DNA of 7,636 nucleotides from Acetobacteraceae bacterium (GCA_025356735.1 JANXRT010000385.1:1-7636), one strand, 5' to 3'. Positions 1 to 6,425 are shown, counted from the first letter of the stretch. The notes: generated by a model from the letters alone, not told the origin. Program-made: numbers and translations.

Positions 1-686
1 AGTCGCGCACCATCGCCGCCGACCGGCTGGTGCACCTGCCCGCCGACATCAGTTTTACCACCGGTGCCGCGATGATGCTGCAGGGCATGACCGTGCAGTA
101 CCTCCTGCGCCGCACCTACAAGGTCAAGGCCGGCGAAACCATCGTGGTGCACGCCGCGGCCGGCGGCATCGGGCTGATCATGTGCCAGTGGGCCAAGCAT
201 CTCGGCGTCGGCGTCATCGGCGTGGTCTCGACGAAGGAGAAGGCCGACCTCGCGATCGCCAACGGCGCCACGCACTGCGTCATCGGCCATGCCGACCTGG
301 CCGCCCAGGTCAAGCGCATCACCGGCGGCGACATGGTGCCGGTGGTCTATGACAGCGTCGGGCGCGACACCTTCATGGCCAGCCTGGACTGCCTGGCGCC
401 GCTCGGGCTGATGGCGAGCTTCGGCAACGCGTCCGGCCCGGTACCGCCGGTCGATCTGGCGGTGCTCGGCGCCAAGGGTAGCCTGTTTCTCACCCGGCCC
501 AGCCTCGCCACCTACACCGCCAAGCCGGCCGACCTCGCGCATTGCGCCGCGGAGTTGATGGAGGTTGTGGCCAACGGTGCCGTGAAAATCCAGGTCAACC
601 AGACCTACGCGCTGAAGGATGCGGCGCAGGCGCATATCGCATTGGAGGCAAGGAAGACTACCGGAAGCACTGTTTTATTGCCGTAG
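1..686 (+). CDS. qor: NADPH:quinone oxidoreductase (zinc-independent MDR family), 5'-truncated by the window edge
   Basis: Reading frame 3 is open from base 3 to the TAG at 684-686, giving 227 visible residues. The family is usually about 325 residues, so roughly 100 N-terminal residues (the catalytic GroES-like part) lie left of the window. A GTG at 30 is an internal codon, not a start, because the upstream codons read SRTIAADRL in frame and continue the homology. The visible part is the Rossmann cofactor domain. Its nucleotide-binding glycine motif HAAAGGIGLIMCQWAK sits near visible residues 50-65, followed by ITGG, VVYDSVGRDT, SLDCLAPLGLMASFGN and TRPSL. All of these match E. coli QOR as I recall it almost block for block. 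Members of this family reduce quinones or enones with NADPH in the cytosol. The gene converges on anmK, and nothing links it functionally to the amino-sugar operon. Confidence 0.93.
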   Translation, partial: SRTIAADRLVHLPADISFTTGAAMMLQGMTVQYLLRRTYKVKAGETIVVHAAAGGIGLIMCQWAKHLGVGVIGVVSTKEKADLAIANGATHCVIGHADLAAQVKRITGGDMVPVVYDSVGRDTFMASLDCLAPLGLMASFGNASGPVPPVDLAVLGAKGSLFLTRPSLATYTAKPADLAHCAAELMEVVANGAVKIQVNQTYALKDAAQAHIALEARKTTGSTVLLP

Positions 687-695
687 GCAGAAAGC

Positions 696-710
696 TTGGG
701 CTCTGCCCAA
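696..710. repeat. Small hairpin in the left end of the palindromic element
   Basis: TTGGGC (696-701) and GCCCAA (705-710) form a perfect 6-bp stem closed by a TCT loop. It lies just downstream of the qor stop. On the minus strand it is the second hairpin met by transcripts leaving anmK, and there it is followed by a short GCTTTC rather than a proper U-tract. It may add to termination in either direction. Confidence 0.5.
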
Positions 711-715
711 ACCCG

Positions 716-737
716 CAAAGGGGCCGTCGCCCCTTTG
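716..737. terminator. Probable bidirectional terminator hairpin between convergent qor and anmK
   Basis: CAAAGGGGC (716-724) pairs perfectly with GCCCCTTTG (729-737) around a four-base loop, CGTC. The stem is 9 bp and GC-rich, and it sits between the stops of two convergent genes (qor stop at 684-686, anmK stop at 745-747), where a shared terminator is expected. Neither strand shows a downstream T-run, so it is not a textbook Rho-independent terminator. It may act as a transcript 3'-end stabiliser or simply be the core of the repeat element that contains it. Confidence 0.5.
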
Positions 738-744
738 AACCCCT

Positions 745-1914
745 CTACTTAGTGGATGCGCTCCCGGGCGCTCCCGGGTGGGGGTTTGGGGCGCGGAGCC
801 CCATGCTTCTAACTCCCCCAGCCATAGCCTCCGGCACGCCAGTGGTCGTCGGAAAGCTGATTGGCAAACCGCGCAGCGCTCGCACCGCAAGGAAAGCAAA
901 GCACTCGGCCTCGATCGTGTCGCCGCGCCAGCCGACATCCTCTGCCATCGTGGTTTTGACCCGAGCCCTGGTGGCGATGGCGGCAACGATCGCCGGGTTC
1001 CGGCGGCCGCCGCCGCAGACAATCAACCGGGTCGGGCGGACCGGCAGCAGATCAAGCGCCCGGCCGACCGCGCCGGCGGTAAAGGCGGTCAGCGTCGCGC
1101 AGCCATCCTCCAGGCTCAGCCCGTCAGCCATCGCGGCGCGGAAGTCGAACCGGTCCAGCGATTTGGGATAGGGCGCGAACAGCCAAGGGTGATCCAGCAG
1201 CCCGGCCAACCGTTCCTCATCGACCCGCCCGCTTGCGGCCAGCGCCCCACCGCGGTCCATGCCCTGGCCGGTGGCGCGCTCCACCCAGTCGTTCAGCGGC
1301 GCGTTGGCTGGCCCGGTATCGAAGGCGATTATCTCCCCGTCGATGCCGCACCAGGAGATGTTGCCGACGCCGCCCAGGTTGAGCACCGCCGTGTCGGGGC
1401 CGGCACCCAGCCGGCGCAGCAGGGCGGCATGGTAGCTGGCCGACAGCGGCGCCCCCTGGCCGCCCGCCCGCACGTCGGCGGTGCGGAAATCATGCACCAC
1501 GTCGATGCCGGTCAGCCGCGCCATCAGCGCGCCGTCGCCAAGCTGGCGGGTGTCGCCAAAGGCCACACCCGTGCGCGGGCGGTGCAGCACGGTCTGCCCG
1601 TGGAACCCAATGACGGCGACGGTGGCTGGCTCGATACTGGAAGATTTGAGGAAGTCCAGCACCGCCGCGGATTGCGCCCGAGTCAGTGCCTCCTCGGCCG
1701 CCCGGAAGATCGCCGGTTCGGAGCCGTTGAACTGCCAATCAAGCGCTTCCGCCAACGCCTGCGTCAGTAAAGGCCGGATTCTGGTGGGGTAGGGCGCCAA
1801 GGTCCACGGCCCGAACTCCTGCACCTTCTCGCCATCGGTGCGAATCGCGGAAACATCGATCATGCCGTCGAGCACGGTGCCCGTCATCAGCCCGACCGCC
1901 CAGACCGGCTCCAT
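745..1914 (-). CDS. anmK: Anhydro-N-acetylmuramic acid kinase
   Basis: AnmK opens the 1,6-anhydro ring of anhydroMurNAc, the product of lytic transglycosylases, and phosphorylates it to MurNAc-6-P in the cytosol. From the chosen start the protein has 389 residues. It has the hexokinase-like motifs in order: GLMTGTVLDG (8-17), GFHGQTVLHRP (103-113), DFRTADVRAGGQGAPL (142-157, with the likely catalytic Asp147), LNLGGVGNIS (179-188), FDTGPANAPLNDW (198-210), GGGRRNP (301-307) and TTTGVPEAMAGG (356-367). The frame is open for 16 more codons upstream (to 1962). I prefer the ATG at 1912-1914 because family homology begins there, an SD-like GGTGG lies 9 nt upstream, and the gap to the symporter stop is only 4 nt. 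The longer start would overlap that gene by over 40 nt. The family normally ends soon after the GG at 366-367. Here residues 369-389 form a low-complexity tail encoded by the adjoining palindromic repeat. It is the last gene of the operon. Confidence 0.95.
   Translation of the reverse strand: MEPVWAVGLMTGTVLDGMIDVSAIRTDGEKVQEFGPWTLAPYPTRIRPLLTQALAEALDWQFNGSEPAIFRAAEEALTRAQSAAVLDFLKSSSIEPATVAVIGFHGQTVLHRPRTGVAFGDTRQLGDGALMARLTGIDVVHDFRTADVRAGGQGAPLSASYHAALLRRLGAGPDTAVLNLGGVGNISWCGIDGEIIAFDTGPANAPLNDWVERATGQGMDRGGALAASGRVDEERLAGLLDHPWLFAPYPKSLDRFDFRAAMADGLSLEDGCATLTAFTAGAVGRALDLLPVRPTRLIVCGGGRRNPAIVAAIATRARVKTTMAEDVGWRGDTIEAECFAFLAVRALRGLPISFPTTTGVPEAMAGGVRSMGLRAPNPHPGAPGSASTK
758..777. repeat. 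Tandem duplication of a 10-bp unit inside anmK's 3' end
   Basis: GCGCTCCCGG occurs twice head-to-tail, at 758-767 and 768-777. On the minus strand it encodes the repetitive PGAPGSAS stretch near the AnmK C-terminus. Each copy contributes to a CCCGGG palindrome. This looks like local slippage within the intergenic element, not a protein domain. Confidence 0.7.
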
Positions 1915-1918
1915 CGCG

Positions 1919-3388
1919 CTAGGCCACCGACCGGTCCGGCGCCGGCGTGATGGAAACGGCATGGGTCAGCGACATCAGGCCGCCGACGACGAAGGTGACA
2001 ATGACGCCGAGCGGCACATACCAGGTAAAAGCGATCTTGTAGCTGGTGACGACGTAGGTCATCGCCGCGACGGTGGCGATGAACGCGACGATCGCGTCAC
2101 GCTGGTTGGCGCGCCGCATCACCAGGCCGAGCAGGAAGGCGCCGAGCAGCGCGCCGTAGGTGTAGCCGGCGATGCCGAGGCCGAGCAGCACGACCTGGCC
2201 CTTGGTGTCGGTGAACAGGCAGGCGAACCCGGCCATCACCACCGCCCAGACCAGCGTCAGCCCGCGCGACGCCAGCAGGATGTTTGCATCGTCGGCGCGG
2301 CGTCCCATGGCCCGCCACAGGTCGGCCACGGTCGAGTTCGCCATCGCGTTCAGAGCCGAGGACAGCGAGCCCATGGTCGCCGACAGGATGCCTGCTATCA
2401 GCAGGCCGGACAGCCCAGGCGGCAGCTCGTCCAGGATGAAGCGCGGGAACAGGTCGTCGGACGACCGCAGTCCCATCTCGGCCGGCGTCCTGCCGCCGAG
2501 ATGCACCCACAGCAGCGCACCGACGAGCGAGAACAGCGCGAACTGCATGCCGACGACGACCGCGCTGCCGATCATCGCGCGCCGCCCCTCGGCCAGGGTG
2601 CGGCAGGCCAGCACGCGCTGCACCATGAGCTGGTCGGTGCCGTGCGAGGCCATCGAGAACACCGCCCCGCCGACGATCGCCGCCACCGCGTTGAACGGGC
2701 TGGTCAGCATCGGCGCGGAAAAATTCAGCACCTGGAATTTTCCGGCGTCATAGGCGTGGGCGACGCCGGCGCCGCCGACCTCGTGCAGCAGCACGAGCAC
2801 GCAGACCACGGCGCCGCCGAGGTAGAGCAGCATCTGGATGGCGTCGGTCCAGATCACCGCGCGGATGCCGCCCATGAAGGTGTAGAGCACGGTGACCAGG
2901 GAAATCACGGCGATGATCGCGACGTAGCTGGTCGGCAGGCCGATGGCGTCGAGCAGCAGCTTGATCGGGATGGCGGAGGCGAACAGCCGCACGCCCTCGG
3001 CCAGCAGCCTTGTGCCGAGGAAGGTCACCGAGGCGACCCCCTGCAGCCCGCCGCCGAAGCGCTGGCCGAGATACTGGTAGGCGCTGACGAAGCCGCCGCG
3101 CATGTACAGCGGCAGCAGCACGAAGGCGACCAGGATGCGCCCGAGCAGGTAGCCGATCGCCAGCTCGACGAAGCCGAACGCACCCAGGTAGGCCACGCCC
3201 GGCACCGAGATCACGGTCAGGGTGCTGGTTTCGGTGGCGACGATGGAGAAGCACACCGCCCACCACGGCAGGTCGCGCTCGCCGACGAAATAGGCGGTGG
3301 CGCTGGCTTGCCGGCCGGACAGGCGCAGGCCGACGATGGCGATCGCGACCAGGTAGATCAGGATAACTGCGAGATCGAGCAGGCGCAT
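1919..3388 (-). CDS. Sodium:solute symporter (SSS family), candidate amino-sugar importer
   Basis: This is a 489-residue inner-membrane protein with about 13 hydrophobic segments and no signal peptide, a normal length for the SSS (SLC5-like) family. Diagnostic stretches include SIVATETSTLTVISVPG (48-64, the unwound first core helix), LYTFMGGIRAVIWTDAIQM (168-186, the classic SSS signature), GTDQLMVQRVLACRTLAEGRRA (250-271, split here only by description) and ILSATMGSLSSALN (334-347, the helix that carries part of the Na2 sodium site). SSS proteins couple Na+ entry to uptake of sugars, amino acids or carboxylates. The sequence alone does not give the substrate. Its position between the kinase-MurQ gene (12-nt gap) and anmK (4-nt gap) suggests MurNAc, anhydroMurNAc or GlcNAc, taken up unphosphorylated. 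The start ATG at 3386-3388 has GGGAA five bases upstream. At the Na2 site, Gly340 takes a place where Ser or Thr is usual. A sialic-acid or other sugar substrate is the main alternative. Confidence 0.9.
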   Translation of the reverse strand: MRLLDLAVILIYLVAIAIVGLRLSGRQASATAYFVGERDLPWWAVCFSIVATETSTLTVISVPGVAYLGAFGFVELAIGYLLGRILVAFVLLPLYMRGGFVSAYQYLGQRFGGGLQGVASVTFLGTRLLAEGVRLFASAIPIKLLLDAIGLPTSYVAIIAVISLVTVLYTFMGGIRAVIWTDAIQMLLYLGGAVVCVLVLLHEVGGAGVAHAYDAGKFQVLNFSAPMLTSPFNAVAAIVGGAVFSMASHGTDQLMVQRVLACRTLAEGRRAMIGSAVVVGMQFALFSLVGALLWVHLGGRTPAEMGLRSSDDLFPRFILDELPPGLSGLLIAGILSATMGSLSSALNAMANSTVADLWRAMGRRADDANILLASRGLTLVWAVVMAGFACLFTDTKGQVVLLGLGIAGYTYGALLGAFLLGLVMRRANQRDAIVAFIATVAAMTYVVTSYKIAFTWYVPLGVIVTFVVGGLMSLTHAVSITPAPDRSVA

Positions 3389-3400
3389 CTTTGTTCCCGT

Positions 3401-5266
3401 TCAGGACCGGGCCGGCCTGATGGTGGCCGCCGATAATGCATTACGCACGCGCCCGCCGGCTTCGAAAAGCCTTTGTTCCGCTTCCGCCGCATCGACGCCG
3501 CCGAGCAGCATCACCAGCGCCGGCTTGACCCGGTTGCCGGTTGCCGCGAGGGCGGCCGCGGCGGCGGCCTGATCGGCGCCGGTGATCTCGCACACCATGC
3601 GCAGCGCTCGCCGGCGCAGCTTGTCATTGCTGGCGCGGACATCGACCATGCGGGCGCCGAAGGTTTTTCCCAGCGCCACCATCGCCGCGGTGCTGATCGC
3701 GTTCAGCGCCACCTTCTGCACCGTGCCGGCGGTCATCCGGGTGCTGCCGGCGACGATCTCGGCCCCCGTGAGGATCTCGACCGCGATTTCGGCCTCGCCC
3801 GACGCGGGACTGGTCGGGTTGTTGACGATGGCGACCGTGAGCGCGCCGCGCACCCGGGCATGGCGCAGACCGCGGACGACATAGGGCGTGCGCCCGGACG
3901 CGGTGATGCCGACCACGGCATCGTCGGCGTTCAGCCCGTGTACTTCCAACGCGATCGCGGCCGCGTCGGCATCGTCCTCGGCGCCTTCGACAGCGTGGAT
4001 CATCGCGCCGGAGCCGCCGGCGAGCAGGGAAACAACCAGGTCCGGCGGCGCGCTGTAGGTCGGGCTCAGTTCGGCGGCATCAAGCGTCGCCAGCCGGCCG
4101 GGCGTGCCGGCGCCGAGATAGAAAAGCCGCCCGCCGGCCAGCATCCGGGCCGCCACAGCCTCGGCGGCGGCGGCGAGTTGCGGTGCCGCGCGGCCGAGCG
4201 CGCCCTGCGCGGCCAGCTCGGCATCCAGCACCAGCCGGACAATTTCCGCGGGCGAACGCTGGTCGAGATCCTCCAGCCCGGGCCGGAGCCCTTCGGTAGC
4301 CAGCAGATCAAGGCCGTGTTCCGCTGATTTTTCGGCGACGGCGCGAAAGACATGACGCTCATGGATAGTGCTGGTATCCATGGCCAGAAGCCGGGCGCCA
4401 TCCAGCGCCGTGCCGCGGGCGGTTGCCGGATCGAGTGCCGGCGAGCCGCCGCGCAGCGCCGCGAACAGCGGATCGGTGAGGATATTTCCGAGTTCCGCAA
4501 GCCCGCCGGTGACAACGAACCGGATCGGGTCGGGGCCGGGCCACCCGGACGCCGCCGCCCGGACGGTGCCGGCCAGGCAGGCAGCGGCCTGGCCGATCAA
4601 CGCTAGCGCGACCGCATCGCCGGCACGCGCGGCATTGGCGACGTCGGCGGCAAAACCTGCCGCCAGCCGCGCTGGGTTCGCATCGCCCTCGATCCCCGCG
4701 GCGAGGTCAGCGCCGAAGCGCACTCGGGCGGCTTCCCCCAACGCCGTGGCCGGGCCGCGGTTTTCCGTGGCCCGCAGCGCGGCGCGCAGGCCGTGCAGCC
4801 CGATCCAGGCCCCGCCGCCCTCATCGCCGAGCCAAGGCCCCAGCCCGTCCGCCCGGCACATCGAGCCATCCGGCCGGATCGCCATCGCGACGGCGCCGGT
4901 GCCGACCGCCAGCACCAGCCCCGGCTCGCCGCCGAGCGTGCCGGCATGCGAGGTGATGGCGTCGCTGGCGACCGCGATCCTTTCGGCAGGTAGCCGCAAG
5001 CCGACCCGTTCCGCCAGTTCCCGCGCGGCATCCGGTGCGGCCAGAGCGCCCGCGGCGCCGATGCAGGCGGCGTCCACCCGCGCCAGCCCCGCCGCGCGCA
5101 GCAACGGCCTGGTAACGGCGAGGATGGCCGCCTCGGCGAGCTCCATTCCACCGACGGAAGCGAGGCCGGGGGCGCCCGCCCCTTCAGCGTCGGTACGAGC
5201 CTCGCCGACCCACAGAGCAGCCCGGCACGAGGTTTTGCCGAGATCGACGGCGAGCACGCTAATCAT
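3401..5266 (-). CDS. murQ: Fused BadF-type amino-sugar kinase / N-acetylmuramic acid 6-phosphate etherase
   Basis: The 621 residues form two enzymes in one chain. Residues 1 to about 295 are a BadF/BadG/BcrA/BcrD-family kinase (the NagK/MurK type). It shows the phosphate-1 motif AVDLGKTSCRAAL (6-18), a likely catalytic Asp102 in SDAITSHAG, GTGAVAMA (122-129), GDEGGGAWIG (147-156) and the adenosine-side VVTGGLAELG (251-260). Residues about 322-613 are a full-length MurQ, a SIS-fold lyase that cleaves D-lactate from MurNAc-6-P to give GlcNAc-6-P. Its motifs are GAGTPGR (385-391), LDAAEL (395-400), AVEGAEDD (425-432), GITASGRTPYV (453-463) and GSTRMTAGTVQK (507-518). Glu399 and Glu430 align with E. 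coli MurQ Glu83 and Glu114, the catalytic pair. E. coli has Ser where Pro389 stands and Lys where Thr512 stands. The start ATG overlaps the nagA stop by 8 nt and has GAGGTG four bases upstream, so coupled translation is likely. I infer that the kinase substrate is MurNAc and/or GlcNAc, by analogy with clostridial MurK. Confidence 0.92.
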   Translation of the reverse strand: MISVLAVDLGKTSCRAALWVGEARTDAEGAGAPGLASVGGMELAEAAILAVTRPLLRAAGLARVDAACIGAAGALAAPDAARELAERVGLRLPAERIAVASDAITSHAGTLGGEPGLVLAVGTGAVAMAIRPDGSMCRADGLGPWLGDEGGGAWIGLHGLRAALRATENRGPATALGEAARVRFGADLAAGIEGDANPARLAAGFAADVANAARAGDAVALALIGQAAACLAGTVRAAASGWPGPDPIRFVVTGGLAELGNILTDPLFAALRGGSPALDPATARGTALDGARLLAMDTSTIHERHVFRAVAEKSAEHGLDLLATEGLRPGLEDLDQRSPAEIVRLVLDAELAAQGALGRAAPQLAAAAEAVAARMLAGGRLFYLGAGTPGRLATLDAAELSPTYSAPPDLVVSLLAGGSGAMIHAVEGAEDDADAAAIALEVHGLNADDAVVGITASGRTPYVVRGLRHARVRGALTVAIVNNPTSPASGEAEIAVEILTGAEIVAGSTRMTAGTVQKVALNAISTAAMVALGKTFGARMVDVRASNDKLRRRALRMVCEITGADQAAAAAALAATGNRVKPALVMLLGGVDAAEAEQRLFEAGGRVRNALSAATIRPARS

Positions 5267-6425
5267 GCTTCACCTCGACTCCGCCGATCCATACCCGCCG
5301 CGGCACCCAGTCGTCGTCCCACCACACCAGGTCAGCCAAGGCACCCTGTGCTAGTCTGCCGAGATCGTCGCGGCGAAGCGCGCGCGCCGGCGCCTCGGTC
5401 GCGGCGCGCAGCACGGTCGCGGGATCGATCCCGGCGGCGATCATGCGGCGCACGCCCTCGTCCAGCACGATGCCGGCGCCGGCGATCGTGCCATCCGCCC
5501 GGCGGCCGACGCCATCCTCATCCACGGCCACTTCCGAGCCGCCGAATTCGAGCTTCGTGCCCGATGGCAGGCCGGCGATCAGGATGGAATCGGAAACCGC
5601 CACCAGCCGGTCGCCGGCGGCCTGGAACGCCAGCCGGCAGGCGACCGGATCGACATGAACGCCATCGACGATCAGCCCGCACCACAGCCGTGCATCGGTC
5701 AAAGCGGCGCCGACCAGCCCCGGATCGCGGTGCGCGAACGGCCGCATGGCGTTGAACAGGTGCGTGACCATCGTGGCACCTGCATCCACCGCCGCCAGGG
5801 TTTGCGCGGTGGTGGCGTCCGAGTGGCCGATCGCCACGTTCACGCCCGCGCCCACCAGCCGGCGCACTGCCTCCAGCCCGTGCGGTCGTTCGGGTGCCAG
5901 GGTGACGGTGCGCAACAGGCGGCGTGTCGCGGCATCGTCGAGCAGAACATCCAGCGCCCCCGGCGTCGCGTCCAGCAGCCAATCCGCCCGATGCGCGCCG
6001 CGCCGGCTGTCGGCCAGAAACGGTCCTTCCAGATGTATGCCGAGCACCCGCGCGACGGGCTCGCCCACCAGCGCATCCATGGCGACACAAGCGCGTCTCG
6101 TGGCCGCCAAAATCTCAGGCAACGGCGCGGTGATCACCGTCGGCTGCACGGAAGTGACGCCGCGTGCCGCCAGGCCAGCCAGCACCCGCCGCCATCCCGC
6201 GGTGTCGGCGGTCGCGAAATCGACGCCGAAAGCGCCGTTGTTGTGCAGGTCCAGCATTCCCGGGGTCAGCGCGCCGGAGACCAAAGACTCGGCGCCAACC
6301 GGCATCCCATCGAGCATGCGGGAAATCCGCCCTGCCGACATCGCGACGGCGCGCGGCCCGCTCCAGCTTCCGCCCGGCATCAGCAGCCGGGGTGCCGCCA
6401 CCATGGTTTCGTCGTGGTCGGTCAC
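5259..6425 (-). CDS. nagA: N-acetylglucosamine-6-phosphate deacetylase
   Basis: NagA is a cytosolic amidohydrolase that removes acetate from GlcNAc-6-P to give GlcN-6-P, the step after MurQ. At 388 residues it is the usual length. Motifs in order are PGMLDLHNNGAFGVDF (55-70), GIHLEGPFL (129-137, metal ligand Glu133), TLAPE (175-179), AIGHSDAT (198-205, His201), THLFNAMRPF (221-230, His222), DPGLVGAAL (234-242), LIVDGVHV (251-258, His257) and VSDS (277-280, catalytic Asp279). At the first metal motif it has His61-x-Asn63, between the HxH of some homologs and the QxN of E. coli. The start is GTG (plus-strand CAC at 6423-6425), supported by GGAG five bases upstream. An in-frame ATG at codon 8 lacks a good SD. 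It is the first gene of the operon, and its last codons overlap the start of the kinase-MurQ fusion. Confidence 0.95.
   Translation of the reverse strand: MTDHDETMVAAPRLLMPGGSWSGPRAVAMSAGRISRMLDGMPVGAESLVSGALTPGMLDLHNNGAFGVDFATADTAGWRRVLAGLAARGVTSVQPTVITAPLPEILAATRRACVAMDALVGEPVARVLGIHLEGPFLADSRRGAHRADWLLDATPGALDVLLDDAATRRLLRTVTLAPERPHGLEAVRRLVGAGVNVAIGHSDATTAQTLAAVDAGATMVTHLFNAMRPFAHRDPGLVGAALTDARLWCGLIVDGVHVDPVACRLAFQAAGDRLVAVSDSILIAGLPSGTKLEFGGSEVAVDEDGVGRRADGTIAGAGIVLDEGVRRMIAAGIDPATVLRAATEAPARALRRDDLGRLAQGALADLVWWDDDWVPRRVWIGGVEVKHD
5271..5276 (-). promoter_or_regulatory. Ribosome binding site of the kinase-MurQ gene, inside the nagA coding end
   Basis: GAGGTG on the minus strand ends four bases before the ATG at 5264-5266. 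It lies within the final codons of nagA, whose stop TAG is downstream of that ATG. The two frames overlap in ATGATTAG, an arrangement typical of translational coupling. Confidence 0.6.

Larger units (their letters stand above)
689..810. repeat. Composite palindromic intergenic element with imperfect terminal inverted repeats (REP/MITE-like)
   Basis: The left end (689-714) and the reverse complement of the right end (782-810) share AGAA...GC.TGGGGCTC.G...CCCAAACCC, allowing a few gaps and mismatches. The innermost 9 bases, CCCAAACCC (706-714) and GGGTTTGGG (782-790), are perfectly inverted. Each end is itself a small hairpin: 696-710, and GGGGC/GCCCC at 788-802. Between the ends lie a perfect 9-bp hairpin at 716-737 and a 10-bp tandem duplication at 758-777. 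The element starts two bases after the qor stop and its right end falls in the anmK reading frame, so anmK residues 369-389 and its stop are encoded by it. I see no flanking target-site duplication. Similar 'AAAGGGGC...GCCCCTTT' and 'GGGTTTGGGGC' intergenic repeats are what I remember from Acetobacteraceae genomes. Dispersed copy number cannot be judged from this window. Confidence 0.65.

Noticed and set aside
687..744. Textbook Rho-independent terminator for qor or anmK
   Set aside because: Strong hairpins are present, but neither strand has a T-run after the stem, so only a tentative terminator call is made.
778..1770. 330-codon plus-strand open frame opposite anmK
   Set aside because: Low-complexity antisense shadow. 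The AnmK motifs on the minus strand explain the region.
1915..1962. Upstream ATG start for anmK giving 16 extra residues
   Set aside because: The extra residues are Arg-rich and outside family homology, and this start would overlap the symporter gene by over 40 nt. The internal ATG at 1912-1914 has an SD-like GGTGG and starts at the conserved N-terminus.
1838..3436. 532-codon open frame on the plus strand opposite the symporter
   Set aside because: Its translation is dominated by Q, H, R, D, E, A and G with no recognisable fold, as expected for the antisense of a GC-rich membrane-protein gene. The minus-strand symporter has strong family motifs along its whole length.
3473..5354. Long plus-strand open frames opposite the kinase-MurQ gene
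   Set aside because: Compositional shadows (Ala/Pro/Ser/Arg-rich) of a high-GC minus-strand gene, with no family motif seen.
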